Below, in pieces: positions 1 through 7,580 of a DNA stretch of 64,000 bases (the stretch's first letter is position 1; each line of letters begins with the position of its first letter). Position numbers and translations under genes: made by a program. The notes under the pieces are model-generated. The model saw only the letters and a program-made list of their open reading frames with translations, ran no database searches and was not told where the DNA came from. Origin of the DNA: Streptomyces sp. SID12488 (GTDB taxonomy: Bacteria > Actinomycetota > Actinomycetes > Streptomycetales > Streptomycetaceae); contig NZ_JAAGLT010000002.1 in NCBI RefSeq assembly GCF_010548275.1, positions 62,001 through 126,000 on the forward strand, in the 5' to 3' direction.

Positions 1-604
1 GGTGCCGCAGGTGCTGCACGATCGCGTGGTCGACGGCCTCGCCGCCGACCGGGATCCGCTGGGCGGTGACGATCGAGCCGAGGGAGAGGACGGCGAGCTG
101 GGTGGCGGCGGCACCGCACACCATGACCATGGTCGCCTCGGGGCGTTCAACGGGCAGCCCGCACCCCACGGCGGCAGCGACGAGCGTGTCGACGAGCTCG
201 ACGCGCCGGGCGCCGAGTCCGACGAGCGTCTCGATGGTCGCGCGCTGCGCGAGCGGGTCGGCGTCGTGGGGGGTGCAGGCGGCTGCCCGCAGGAAGGGCT
301 TCCGGCGCAGGGTTCGCCGCACCTTGTCGCCGATCAGGTGCCGCAGCATGCGCTGCGCCATCTCGATGTCGACGACGGTCCCACCGGACACGGGCCGAAC
401 GACCCGGATGTAGTGGGGCGTGCGTCCTGTCATCTTCTCGGCGAACTCCCCGACCGCGATCAGCGCGCCGGTCTTGGTGTTCACGGCGGCGACTGACGGC
501 TGATCGACGACGAGCCCGGCACCCTTGACGTAGACACGGGTCCGCGCGGCCCCGAGGTCGACGGCGAAATGGCAGCGGCGCATCTGTTCCAGACTGACGG
601 TCAT
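1..604 (-). CDS. MreB/Mbl-like actin-family protein, 3' part cut by window edge
   Basis: The visible N-terminal 201 residues start with the ATG at 604-602, preceded by a strong GGGAGG ribosome site. They contain an actin-family phosphate-1 segment (FAVDLGAARTRVYVKG) and later IRVVRPVSGGTVVDIEMAQRML, DPLAQRATIETLVGLGARRVELV and VMVCGAAATQLAVLSLG, which is the order seen in MreB/Mbl proteins. The family polymerises with ATP at the membrane; in Streptomyces MreB-type proteins serve spore-wall synthesis rather than rod elongation. The C-terminal half lies outside the window, so ATPase completeness cannot be judged. It is the last visible gene of the leftward malonate module, after a 226-bp gap that carries a strong palindrome. 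Confidence 0.8.
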   Translation of the reverse strand, partial: MTVSLEQMRRCHFAVDLGAARTRVYVKGAGLVVDQPSVAAVNTKTGALIAVGEFAEKMTGRTPHYIRVVRPVSGGTVVDIEMAQRMLRHLIGDKVRRTLRRKPFLRAAACTPHDADPLAQRATIETLVGLGARRVELVDTLVAAAVGCGLPVERPEATMVMVCGAAATQLAVLSLGSIVTAQRIPVGGEAVDHAIVQHLRH

Positions 605-751
605 GGCAGATCCTCCCGAGAGCGCAGACCGTAAAGGCCGCGCCGGTCGGCGGGCCTCCACTGGCATCGTGCGGGGGGCGGGGGAGAGGGCGCCTGTTGT
701 AGGGGGCCGGGCGGGGTGCCGCCGTATGGGTATTTTGTCCTTTATGCCCTC

Positions 752-771
752 TTCGGGACCAAGGTCCCGAA
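752..771. promoter_or_regulatory. 20-bp palindrome matching the DosR/DevR box
   Basis: TTCGGGACCAAGGTCCCGAA is a perfect dyad and fits the mycobacterial DosR/DevR box TTSGGGACTWWAGTCCCSAA except for one symmetric T-to-C/A-to-G pair. It lies about 150 bp upstream of the mreB-like start and 60 bp after the carboxyltransferase stop. Pairing extends to 747-776, so a terminator hairpin is the alternative, but the sequence after it on the minus strand is not U-rich. Streptomyces carries DevR-like regulators (OsdR type); binding here is inferred. Confidence 0.5.
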
Positions 772-830
772 GGGGGCGGTCAGAGGTCCCGGGAGGGCTG
801 CGAGAGGTCTACGGAGGGCTGCGAGGGGTC

Positions 831-2546
831 TCAGGAGGGCTGCGGGGGGCTCACGATGCCCCGCACCACCCCGAGCTCCACCAGATCCTGCGGCCGGATC
901 CGGAGCTGGTCCGCCGTCGCCTCCACCTCCCCCTCCGGACGCTTGAGGATGGCCGCCGCGAGTTCTGGCGCGATGACGGAGAAGTAGCTGTCCGGCGTGG
1001 CCCAGGTGTTGCCGGGGGCGGCGAGGGCCAGGGCGCCGCCCGAGCCGCCCTCGCCGATCAGCAGCGTGGTGATCGGCGTACGGGCGGCTGCGACCGCGCC
1101 GAACAGGTCCGCGATCGCGGCGCCCGCGCCCTCGCGCTCGGCGTCTGCGTCGTTGGCTGCACCCGGGGTGTCCACCAGGGTCAGCACCGGGATGCCGAGC
1201 CGCTCCGCGAGGCGGATCAGCCGGGCGGCCGTGCGATAGCCGGCGGGGCGGGTGGCCGTACCGAGCTGCGCGGCGTATGCGGCGATCCGCCCGTCCGCCG
1301 CGCACTCGCCGAACCCGCAGGCCATCCCCGCGTCGGTGCCCCCGCAGCGGTCGCCGCTGATCGCGGCGCGCCGGGTGAAGTACGCGTCCAAGTAGGTCTC
1401 GGCGCGCGGGCGTCGGGGTGACCGGGCGCGCTGGACGGCGTCCCAGCCGGTGGTGGGGAGGGGGGCGGCACCAAGGGCGGGGGGTGGCGAGAGGGGGGAG
1501 GATGGTGAGGGTGGCGGGGCAGCCTCCGTCGACCGGGCGTCGCCGATAGTGACTGTTCCCGCGCCCCGCGTCTGCGTGCCGACCGTATCGGCGCTCAGCA
1601 GGCGCAGCCACAGGGCCAGCGTCTCCCGGAGCTCCTCCGGGCGTACGACCGCGTCGGCCGCGCCCGCTGCCACCTGCGCCTCGGCCGTGTACGCCGCCGG
1701 GTCCGCGTCGGCCGGCCGGACCCGGGAACCAGCGAAGCCCACCTGAGCGCCGGGAAGCGCCAGTACGACGTCGGCACCCGCGCCCAGGGTCGCCCAGCCG
1801 CCACCGGTCGTCGGATCCCGGAGAACCGCGATCTGCGGCAGGCCCGCCTCCCGCGTGAGCACCGACTGGCGTGCCACGCGCTGAAGTTGGGTCAGCGCGA
1901 GCATGCCCTCCTGCATACGGCTGCCGCCCGTCGCGACGAGCGGGACGACGGGCAGACGGTGGGCGCGCGCGTACTCGTACGCCGACTCCAGCCGGTCCCC
2001 GGTGCGTTCACCGAGCGAGCCGCCGAGAAAGCCGAACTCGAAGGCGATCAGCACGGCCGGGGTGCCGCCGATGTACGCGGTGCCGCAGACGACGGACTCC
2101 TCCTCGCCGGTACGGGAGGCGGCGCGGGCGCGCGAGGCGTCGTAACCCTGCCAGGAGAGGGGGCCGTTGGTCTTGAACTCCCGCATGGGATAAGGGAGTT
2201 CACGGAAGCTCTTGTTTGATTCGTCGTGAGAGCCGTCGTGAGAGCCGTCGTGAGAGCCGTCGTGGGAGTCGTCGTGGGAGTCGTCGGCGAGCAGGGCGAT
2301 GAGCTCGCGGGCGGAGTGGCGTCCGGGGGCGCGGGCGGTCACTGGATCAGCCACTTGGCCAGTCGCGGGGTCGGCCACTCGGTCAGTGACTGGATCGGCC
2401 ACTGGGCCGGTTGCTGGGTCAGCCACTTGGCCAGGCGCGGGGGCGGTGTCTCGGTCAGTGACTGGGGCAGCCACTGGGCCGGTCGCTGGTTCGGCCGCTG
2501 GGTCAATCGCCGGGTCGGCCACTCGGTCAGTCGCTGGATCAGTCAC
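831..2546 (-). CDS. Fused beta/alpha acyl-CoA carboxyltransferase (malonyl/acetyl-CoA carboxylase type)
   Basis: This 571-residue protein has a crotonase-fold beta-like half (about residues 110-330, with GGSRMQEG) and an alpha-like half (about 385-560, with LTLVDTPGA and GEGGSGGALALA), as in carboxyltransferases that move CO2 between a biotin carrier and an acyl-CoA. No zinc-ribbon cysteines are seen before the beta half. The GTG start overlaps the matB stop (GTGACTGA), so the two genes are probably translationally coupled and a malonyl-CoA-linked role is likely. The first 100 residues are low-complexity, built from ADPATGPV-type and SHDG repeats. They could be a spacer, or translation could start later, near the ARELIALLADD segment. 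Confidence 0.8.
   Translation of the reverse strand: MTDPATDRVADPAIDPAAEPATGPVAAPVTDRDTAPAPGQVADPATGPVADPVTDRVADPATGQVADPVTARAPGRHSARELIALLADDSHDDSHDGSHDGSHDGSHDESNKSFRELPYPMREFKTNGPLSWQGYDASRARAASRTGEEESVVCGTAYIGGTPAVLIAFEFGFLGGSLGERTGDRLESAYEYARAHRLPVVPLVATGGSRMQEGMLALTQLQRVARQSVLTREAGLPQIAVLRDPTTGGGWATLGAGADVVLALPGAQVGFAGSRVRPADADPAAYTAEAQVAAGAADAVVRPEELRETLALWLRLLSADTVGTQTRGAGTVTIGDARSTEAAPPPSPSSPLSPPPALGAAPLPTTGWDAVQRARSPRRPRAETYLDAYFTRRAAISGDRCGGTDAGMACGFGECAADGRIAAYAAQLGTATRPAGYRTAARLIRLAERLGIPVLTLVDTPGAANDADAEREGAGAAIADLFGAVAAARTPITTLLIGEGGSGGALALAAPGNTWATPDSYFSVIAPELAAAILKRPEGEVEATADQLRIRPQDLVELGVVRGIVSPPQPS
2226..2288 (-). repeat. In-frame 12-bp tandem repeat (SHDG/SHDD)
   Basis: About five copies of a 12-bp unit (GAGCCGTCGTGA and variants, plus strand) encode a His-Asp-Gly-Ser run. 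Copy number keeps the carboxyltransferase frame. Confidence 0.85.
2338..2546 (-). repeat. Degenerate 12-bp-period minisatellite coding ADPATGPV-type repeats
   Basis: The first 70 codons of the carboxyltransferase consist of short units such as ADPATGPV, ADPVTDRV and ADPATGQV with a 4-residue period. At DNA level these are imperfect copies of GGTCGGCCACTS-like units. Units change by multiples of 12 bp, so the frame is kept. Confidence 0.75.
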
Positions 2547-4011
2547 TGGGCAGGGCCCGCTTCATGATCTTGCCCATGTCGTTGCGCGGGAGGGCGTCCA
2601 GGTAGCGCACGACCCGGGGGCGTTTGTGCGGGGCGAGGCGACCAGCGACATGGTTCGCCAGCGCTTCGGCGTCCGGCGGGGACTGGGGATCGGCGGGGAC
2701 GATCCAGGCGACGACGCGCTCGCCCAGGTCGGCGTCGGGCTCCCCGGTCACGGCCGCCTCGCGCACGCCCGCGTGTTCCAGGAGCGCGTTCTCGATCTCG
2801 CCCGCGCCGATCTTGTAGCCGCCGCTCTTGATCAGGTCGGTGGCCTTCCGGCCGACGATACGGACGTAGCCGTCGGGATCGCGCACCGCCATGTCACCGG
2901 TGCGGAACCAGCCGTCGGTGGTGAAGGCGGCGGCGGTGGCGTCGGGCCGGTTCAGGTACTCCGTGAACAGGTTCGGCCCGCGCACCTGGATCTCGCCCAC
3001 GGTTTCACCGTCGTACGCCGTGATGGGTGCCCCGTCCTCCTCGACGAGCCGCAGCCCGACGCCCGGCAGCGGCACGCCGACCGTGCCCGCGCGAGGCTCT
3101 CCGTCCGCGCGGACGCTCGTGTTCATCAGGGTTTCCGTCATGCCGTAGCGCTCCACGACCCGTCGTCCGGTCGCGGCCGTGATCCGCTCGTGGTCGTGGA
3201 CGGGCAGCGCGGCGGAACCGGAGACGAGCAGACGGGCCCGGCCGAGCGCCTCGGCGAGTTCCGGGTCGCCGGGGAGGGTTTCCGCGATCCGGTGGTACAT
3301 CGTCGGCACGCCGAACAGCATCGTCGCCCCGTCGTTCAGCTCGCGGGTCACGCCCTCCGTCCCGAACCGCCCGAGGTGCCGTACCGAGCCGCCGCGCCGC
3401 AGTGGCCCGAGGATGCCGAGAATCAGACCGTGCACATGGAAGAGCGGAAGCCCGTGCACCAGCACGTCCTCGGAGGTCCACTGCCAGGCGTCGGCGAGCG
3501 CGTCCAGGGTGGCGGCGACGGCCCGGCGCGGGATGACGGCACCCTTGGGCGGCCCGGTGGTGCCCGAGGTGTAGACGATGAGGGCGGGCGTTTCGGGGTC
3601 CGGTTCGTATGCCGTCCTGCGGACCCCGGCGGACGTACGCACATTGACGTCGACTTCGATGTGCTCCAACGCCCCGAACGCGGAAGGGAGTTGGTCGCCG
3701 GGTGCGGTGAGTACGAGCGCGGGTGAGCTGTCCTTCAGGATGTGCCCCAACTCGCTCTCGCCCGACTTCGGGTTGAGCGGCACCGCCGGGACGCCGGCCA
3801 GCAGCGCGGCCACGACACCGACGGCCGTCTCCAGGGTCGGTGTCGCCCAGACGGCGACGGGGCCGCCCGCGCCGGAGACCCGGTCGGCGAGGGCTCCGGC
3901 CGCAGCGGCGAGCTCGGGGTACGTCAGCGAGCGGGTACCGAAGAGCAGGGCGGGCCGCTCGTCCGGGGGGCCGGTCGGGTCGTCGGTCAGCCCGGGGAAG
4001 AGAGAGGACAC
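2539..4011 (-). CDS. matB: Malonyl-CoA synthetase
   Basis: This 490-residue cytoplasmic ANL-superfamily enzyme joins malonate and CoA using ATP (malonyl-AMP intermediate), supplying extender units for fatty acids and polyketides. The P-loop YTSGTTGPPKGAVIPRRA, the aromatic motif YGMTETLMNT, the hinge GWFRTGDMAVRD and the C-terminal catalytic lysine in MGKIMKRAL are all present. It closely resembles the Streptomyces coelicolor MatB sequence as I recall it. The GTG start at 4011 follows the carrier gene by about 80 bp; the stop overlaps the carboxyltransferase start by 8 bp. Because the upstream carrier carries an IS element, expression here may be altered or come from an outward promoter. Confidence 0.95.
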   Translation of the reverse strand: MSSLFPGLTDDPTGPPDERPALLFGTRSLTYPELAAAAGALADRVSGAGGPVAVWATPTLETAVGVVAALLAGVPAVPLNPKSGESELGHILKDSSPALVLTAPGDQLPSAFGALEHIEVDVNVRTSAGVRRTAYEPDPETPALIVYTSGTTGPPKGAVIPRRAVAATLDALADAWQWTSEDVLVHGLPLFHVHGLILGILGPLRRGGSVRHLGRFGTEGVTRELNDGATMLFGVPTMYHRIAETLPGDPELAEALGRARLLVSGSAALPVHDHERITAATGRRVVERYGMTETLMNTSVRADGEPRAGTVGVPLPGVGLRLVEEDGAPITAYDGETVGEIQVRGPNLFTEYLNRPDATAAAFTTDGWFRTGDMAVRDPDGYVRIVGRKATDLIKSGGYKIGAGEIENALLEHAGVREAAVTGEPDADLGERVVAWIVPADPQSPPDAEALANHVAGRLAPHKRPRVVRYLDALPRNDMGKIMKRALPSD

Positions 4012-4093
4012 GCGTCGTACTCCTTAGCTCGTCACATCGTCGTACATGTGCGGTGGTACCGGCGGTCAGGCACCGGCGGCCAGGCACCGGCGG

Positions 4094-4396
4094 TCACACC
4101 CAGCCGGGTACCACCAGCACCAGCCACACCACCGCAGGAACCACGGCCACCACGACTCCTCCGTACACCATCAGCTGCCGGAAGAAACGTTCACGGTCGA
4201 CATCCGGTGCCGAGGCCAGCACCAGCGCCCCGTTCGTCGAGAACGGACTGACGTCCACCACCGTCGCCGACACCGCGAGCGCCGCCACCATCCCGACCGC
4301 CCCGATCTCCCCCTGCGCCAGGAACGGTACCGCCAGCGGAATCAGTGCCCCCATGATGCCGACGGAGGACGCGAACGCCGAGATCAGCGCGCCGAT
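4094..4396 (-). pseudogene. C-terminal part of SLC13/MatC-type dicarboxylate carrier, cut by IS element
   Basis: The remaining reading frame begins at IGALISAFASSVG and runs to the natural stop. It covers the last membrane segments of an SLC13-type permease, with a conserved loop (SVGIMGALIPLAVPFLAQGE) and VSPFSTNGALVLA. Joining it to the fragment at 6268-6500 restores ...AAVLLCY|IGALISAF... in frame (TAC|ATC), which shows they are one gene split exactly by the element. Its place before matB fits a malonate or related dicarboxylate importer. The open reading frame entering from the element (residues such as NGTEGQNPRASARGASQ) is element sequence, not carrier. Confidence 0.85.
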
Positions 4397-4600
4397 TTGA
4401 CTTGCTCCTCGGGCTGAAGCCCGGGGATTCTGGCCTTCCGTTCCGTTGTGTGCCGCTACGCGGCACGGGGTTCGGTCGGGAATCCGTGGCTTCCTGTTTC
4501 TTCGCGCTGTGCCGGGATTGCTCCTGGTCTTACCGGCGCTGCGCAGGCTGATACCGCCAGTCCGGCGGCCGTCTTCACGTTGATCGCGGCATTGTGGTCC
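4397..4600 (-). ncRNA. Predicted TnpB guide RNA (omegaRNA/reRNA) scaffold at the element's right end
   Basis: In the IS200/IS605 family the transcript spanning the 3' part of tnpB and the right end acts as TnpB's guide, with its guide portion lying in flanking DNA just outside the element. Here the right end carries a stem (CGGGC-TGAA-GCCCG on the plus strand, about 4410-4423) and ends in TCAA at 4400-4397. The guide would then start at 4396 reading leftward (ATCGGCGCGCTGATCT). The 5' limit is a guess. Confidence 0.4.
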
Positions 4601-5661
4601 CGGTCGTGGACGCTGCCGCAGGCGGTACAGGTCCATTCACGGACGTTGAGGGGTTTGGGTCCGTCCTTGACGCCGCAGGTGGAGCAGGTCTGGGTGGTCG
4701 GCTCGAACCGGCCGATCTTCACCAGGGTCCGCCCGTACCGGGCGGCCTTGTACTCCAGCATGTGCACGAAGGCCGACCATCCGGCATCGTGGACACTCTT
4801 GGCCAGCCTGCCGCGCGCCAGTCCGTTCACCGCCAGGTCCTCCACGCCGATCGCTTGGTTGTCGCGGATCAGCTTCGTGGAGAGCTGGTGGTGGAACTCG
4901 CTGCGCGCGTCGGCCACCTGTGCGTGAGCGCGAGCGACCTTCAGGCGGGCCTTCTCCCGGTTCTTCGACCCCTTCTCCTTACGGGACAGCTCCCGCTGGG
5001 CCTTCTTCAACTTCTTCTCCGCGCGGCGCAAAAACCGCGGGGAGTCGATCTTCGTACCGTCGGACAGGACCGCGAAGTGGGTCAGGCCCAGGTCGATGCC
5101 GACCGTCTCGCCGGTGTCGGCGTGCGGGTCGGTGTCGACGGCGAAGGACGCGAAGTACCGTCCGGCCGCGTCCTTGATCACGGTGACCGAGGTCGGGGTG
5201 GTGGGCAGTGTGCGGGACCACTTCACCTTCACCGCCCCGACCTTCGGCAGGTTCAGCCGCCCGCTGCCGGTGACCGACCAGCGGGCGTTGGCCGTGAACC
5301 GGATCGACTGCCGGTTGTCCTTGCGGGATTTGAACCGGGGCGCACCCATCTTCGGACCCTTGCGGGCTCCTTTGAGGGAGGCGAAGAAGTTCTTGTAGGC
5401 GGCTTCCGCGTCGCGCAGGGACTGCTGGAGCACGACAGCGGAGACCTCGCCCAGCCAGGCCCGTGAGGCGGTCTGTTTCGCCTCGGTAATCAGCCTCTTC
5501 GACAGCTCTGCGGCCTTGGGAAACGGCTGCTTGGCCGCTCTGGCGTCCTCGCGGGCGCGTACCGCGTCGTTGTACACGACGCGGGCGCACCCGAACGCCT
5601 TCGCCAACGCCCTCTGTTGGCCGGGGTCCGGATACAACCTGAAGGCGTACCGGAGCTGCAT
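4456..5661 (-). CDS. tnpB: TnpB RNA-guided nuclease (IS605 OrfB)
   Basis: The 401-residue protein starts MQLRYAFRLYPDPGQ, the usual TnpB N-terminus; the longer in-frame ORF from 5784 would run back into tnpA. RuvC residues are D190 in GIDLGLTHFAVL, E274 in GVEDLAVNGLARG and D355 in HDRDHNAAIN. A CXXC-CXXC zinc finger lies at C326/C329 and C345/C348. TnpB proteins are guide-RNA-directed DNA endonucleases, ancestors of Cas12, that cut the empty donor site so that repair re-copies the element. All catalytic and zinc residues are kept and there is no frameshift, so it is probably functional. Confidence 0.93.
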   Translation of the reverse strand: MQLRYAFRLYPDPGQQRALAKAFGCARVVYNDAVRAREDARAAKQPFPKAAELSKRLITEAKQTASRAWLGEVSAVVLQQSLRDAEAAYKNFFASLKGARKGPKMGAPRFKSRKDNRQSIRFTANARWSVTGSGRLNLPKVGAVKVKWSRTLPTTPTSVTVIKDAAGRYFASFAVDTDPHADTGETVGIDLGLTHFAVLSDGTKIDSPRFLRRAEKKLKKAQRELSRKEKGSKNREKARLKVARAHAQVADARSEFHHQLSTKLIRDNQAIGVEDLAVNGLARGRLAKSVHDAGWSAFVHMLEYKAARYGRTLVKIGRFEPTTQTCSTCGVKDGPKPLNVREWTCTACGSVHDRDHNAAINVKTAAGLAVSACAAPVRPGAIPAQREETGSHGFPTEPRAA

Positions 5662-5686
5662 GACTGCCACGCTACATACTTGGGTT

Positions 5687-6103
5687 ATGGGCGATATGCG
5701 GAAGATCAGAACTGGCCGGCACTGTGCTTTCGTGATGCATGTCCACTTGGTCTTCGTGACCAAGTTCCGGCACAAGGTGTTCACGGGTGATCATCTGAGG
5801 CGGATGGAGGAGATCATGCGGTCGGTGTGTACGGACTTCGAGTGCGAGCTGATGGAGTTCAACGGCGAGGACAACCACTTCCACCTCCTGGTGAACTTCC
5901 CGCCCAAGGTCGCCGTCACCAAGCTGGTCAACTCCCTCAAGGGCGTCTCCTCCCGCCGTCTGCGCCAGGAGTTCCCCGACCTGGCACGCCACTACTGGCG
6001 CGCCAACAAACTCTGGTCCGGGTCCTACTTCGCCGGCACTGTCGGCGGCGCCCCGCTCACCGTGGTCAGGCAGTACATCGAACAGCAGAACCGGCCGGTG
6101 TGA
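5687..6103 (+). CDS. tnpA: TnpA Y1 transposase (IS200/IS605 family)
   Basis: This 138-residue single-strand transposase carries the HUH motif (H64-F-H66 in NHFHLLVN) and the nucleophilic tyrosine Y130 in VVRQYIEQQN. It acts as a dimer, cutting and joining the element's ends as single-stranded circles without target duplication. The start ATG at 5687 is 25 bp from the divergent tnpB start, so the two promoters overlap. Length and motif spacing are normal for the family, so the element can probably still move. Confidence 0.93.
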   Translation: MGDMRKIRTGRHCAFVMHVHLVFVTKFRHKVFTGDHLRRMEEIMRSVCTDFECELMEFNGEDNHFHLLVNFPPKVAVTKLVNSLKGVSSRRLRQEFPDLARHYWRANKLWSGSYFAGTVGGAPLTVVRQYIEQQNRPV

Positions 6104-6267
6104 GCATCCCCCGGCTCCGCCGGGACCGGCCATCGTGGCGCTCCGCGTCATGGGTGCGGAACACGCCTTCCGGCTCCGCCGGACAAGAACCTGCGACGCT
6201 CCGCGTCGCAGCCATCAGATTCGCTTCACCACCGGACTGAAGCCCGATGCACTGCGAATGAACCCCG

Positions 6268-6500
6268 GTAGCAGAGGAGGACCGCGGCCGGCAGCGGCAC
6301 ACCGATGTCGCCGACACTCTCGCCGGCCCAGGTGATGGTGCCCATCTCCTGCAACACGCCGACGTAGGTGAGGACTCCGCAGATCACCAGGACGGTCGTC
6401 CAGGCGATCTGGCCCACGGCCTGGCGACTGTCCTCGGGCCGGCAGGCGGCGAGCAGGACGGCGATCGTGATGGAGGTGAGCCCGGCGTCGAGTTGCCCCT
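6268..6500 (-). pseudogene. Middle fragment of the SLC13/MatC-type carrier
   Basis: On the minus strand this reads LDAGLTSITIAVLLAACRPEDSRQAVGQIAWTTVL... in short: two membrane segments ending at AAVLLCY, where the IS element begins. Upstream of LDAGLTS homology stops and sequence belonging to a plus-strand wHTH gene begins (about 6495-6500). The N-terminal half of the carrier is therefore missing, not just interrupted. At least two events hit this gene: a deletion or rearrangement at its 5' side and the IS insertion. Confidence 0.75.
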
Positions 6501-6845
6501 GCCGATGAACTCCGCAGCCGGATAAGGGACTTGACCGGCGCACTCGCCGAGACCGAAGCGCGTCTCGCGGACCTGGCCACCACCCGAAAGGTCATCGCCG
6601 AACTCGCGCCGACCGGCGACGGAGGCGAACTCGATCCGCCCGAACAGGCCACCGCCTACCAGGCCATCGTGAACGCCTTCAACCAGCACTCCGACCAGGC
6701 ATTCCGGGTCCGAGAACTGCACGAACTCCTCGGCATGCCCACCGACGACCCGACCATGAACGTCACCCGCAGCCGCCTCGGACGCCTCACCCGCCAAGGC
6801 TTCCTCGCCCAACCCGGACGAGGCCGCTACCAGAAACGGATGTAA
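6498..6845 (+). pseudogene. 5'-truncated coiled-coil plus winged-helix protein
   Basis: The open frame enters from the carrier junction without a start (PADELRSRIRDLTGALAETE...). It continues through a short coiled coil (about 25 residues) into a winged-helix-like end (VRELHELLGMP...NVTRSRLGRLTRQGFL). A TTG at 6531 could serve as a start, but coding homology clearly begins earlier. I recall similar coiled-coil plus wHTH proteins next to transposases in Streptomyces; the function is unknown. The junction with the carrier fragment at about 6498 marks a rearrangement. Confidence 0.55.
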
Positions 6846-6911
6846 CGCCCTCTTGGTTTTGAGGAAGATGTGGCGCCCGGCGGTACCCCCGGCGTCCGAA
6901 CGTCCCGCGGC

Positions 6912-7520
6912 CTACAACCGCCGCGTCCCCACGACCGTGCTCAGGTCGGGGGCGAGCCGGAGTTCCACCGCCCGGAGAGCGGGATGCTCCAGCCAGTGCA
7001 GCCGGGCCCGGTCCGGGACACCCTCGTGCGATGGCGGGTAGCCGGTCGCCGGGGTGAAGTCGTCGATGACGACCGTGCCGCCGGGGGCCAGCAGGTTGTG
7101 GACGTCGGCCGGTGGGTCGCCGGGTGTTTTCCCCTGGCCTCCGCCGTCCAGCACCAGCAGGTCGTACGGTCCCTGCTCCGCGATTCTCCGCCAGTCGCCC
7201 TCGATGACCTCGACGCCGGGGCAGTCGGTGAACAACTCGGCTGTACGACAGGCGAGTTGGGGATCCCGCTCCACGCTCACGATCCGCGTGCCCGCCCTCG
7301 CCCCCGACGCGAGCCAGGCCAGCCCGACCCCGCACCCCGTGCCGGTCTCCCCGATACGGGCATCCGCGCCGCCGGCCAGGGTGTGCAGCAGGCGGCCCTG
7401 TTCGGGGCGGCAGGAGTACGGGAAGCCGTGCTCGCGGGCGGCGGCGACCGCGCGTCGTACCAGCGGAGGAAGGGCGGCGGGGGCAACGGTGGCGTAGGCG
7501 TTGGTGCCGGTGAGAGACAT
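6912..7520 (-). CDS. Class I SAM-dependent O-methyltransferase
   Basis: This 202-residue Rossmann-fold methyltransferase has the SAM motif IGETGTGCGVGLAWLA (motif I), an acidic ribose-binding step SVERDPQ, and DLLVLDGGG with VVIDDF downstream, as in small catechol-type O-methyltransferases. I place the start at the ATG opening MSLTGTNAYATV; an in-frame GTG at 7574 adds 18 residues not typical of the family. The substrate cannot be inferred. It sits just downstream of the MerR-PP2C gene on the same strand, with a gap of about 60 bp, so the two may be cotranscribed. Confidence 0.8.
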   Translation of the reverse strand: MSLTGTNAYATVAPAALPPLVRRAVAAAREHGFPYSCRPEQGRLLHTLAGGADARIGETGTGCGVGLAWLASGARAGTRIVSVERDPQLACRTAELFTDCPGVEVIEGDWRRIAEQGPYDLLVLDGGGQGKTPGDPPADVHNLLAPGGTVVIDDFTPATGYPPSHEGVPDRARLHWLEHPALRAVELRLAPDLSTVVGTRRL

Positions 7521-7580
7521 GGTGTTGATGCTGCCGTACGCTTGCCCGTCGCCGATCGCCTGTCGTTGCCCCACCCCGTC

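Larger units (their letters stand above)
4397..6267 (-). mobile_element. IS200/IS605-family element (IS608-like layout) inserted in the carrier gene
   Basis: The 1.87-kb element has divergent tnpA and tnpB separated by 25 bp and no target duplication. Read on the minus strand, host sequence ends ...CTCTGCTAC at 6268 and the element ends in TCAA at 4397. This mirrors IS608, which inserts 3' of TTAC and whose right end terminates in TCAA. Subterminal hairpins lie near both ends (about 4408-4425 and 6228-6250, sharing CTGAAGCCC). The end assignment rests on restoring the interrupted gene's frame, so it should be right to within a few bases. Both proteins look intact. Confidence 0.85.

Noticed and set aside
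2226..2546. Tandem repeats as a CRISPR array
   Set aside because: The units are 12 bp, contiguous and in frame with a protein; there are no spacers and no cas genes.
4456..5784. Extended TnpB start at 5784
   Set aside because: The extra 41 residues overlap the tnpA coding start and do not look like TnpB; MQLRYAFRLYPDPGQ is the standard N-terminus.
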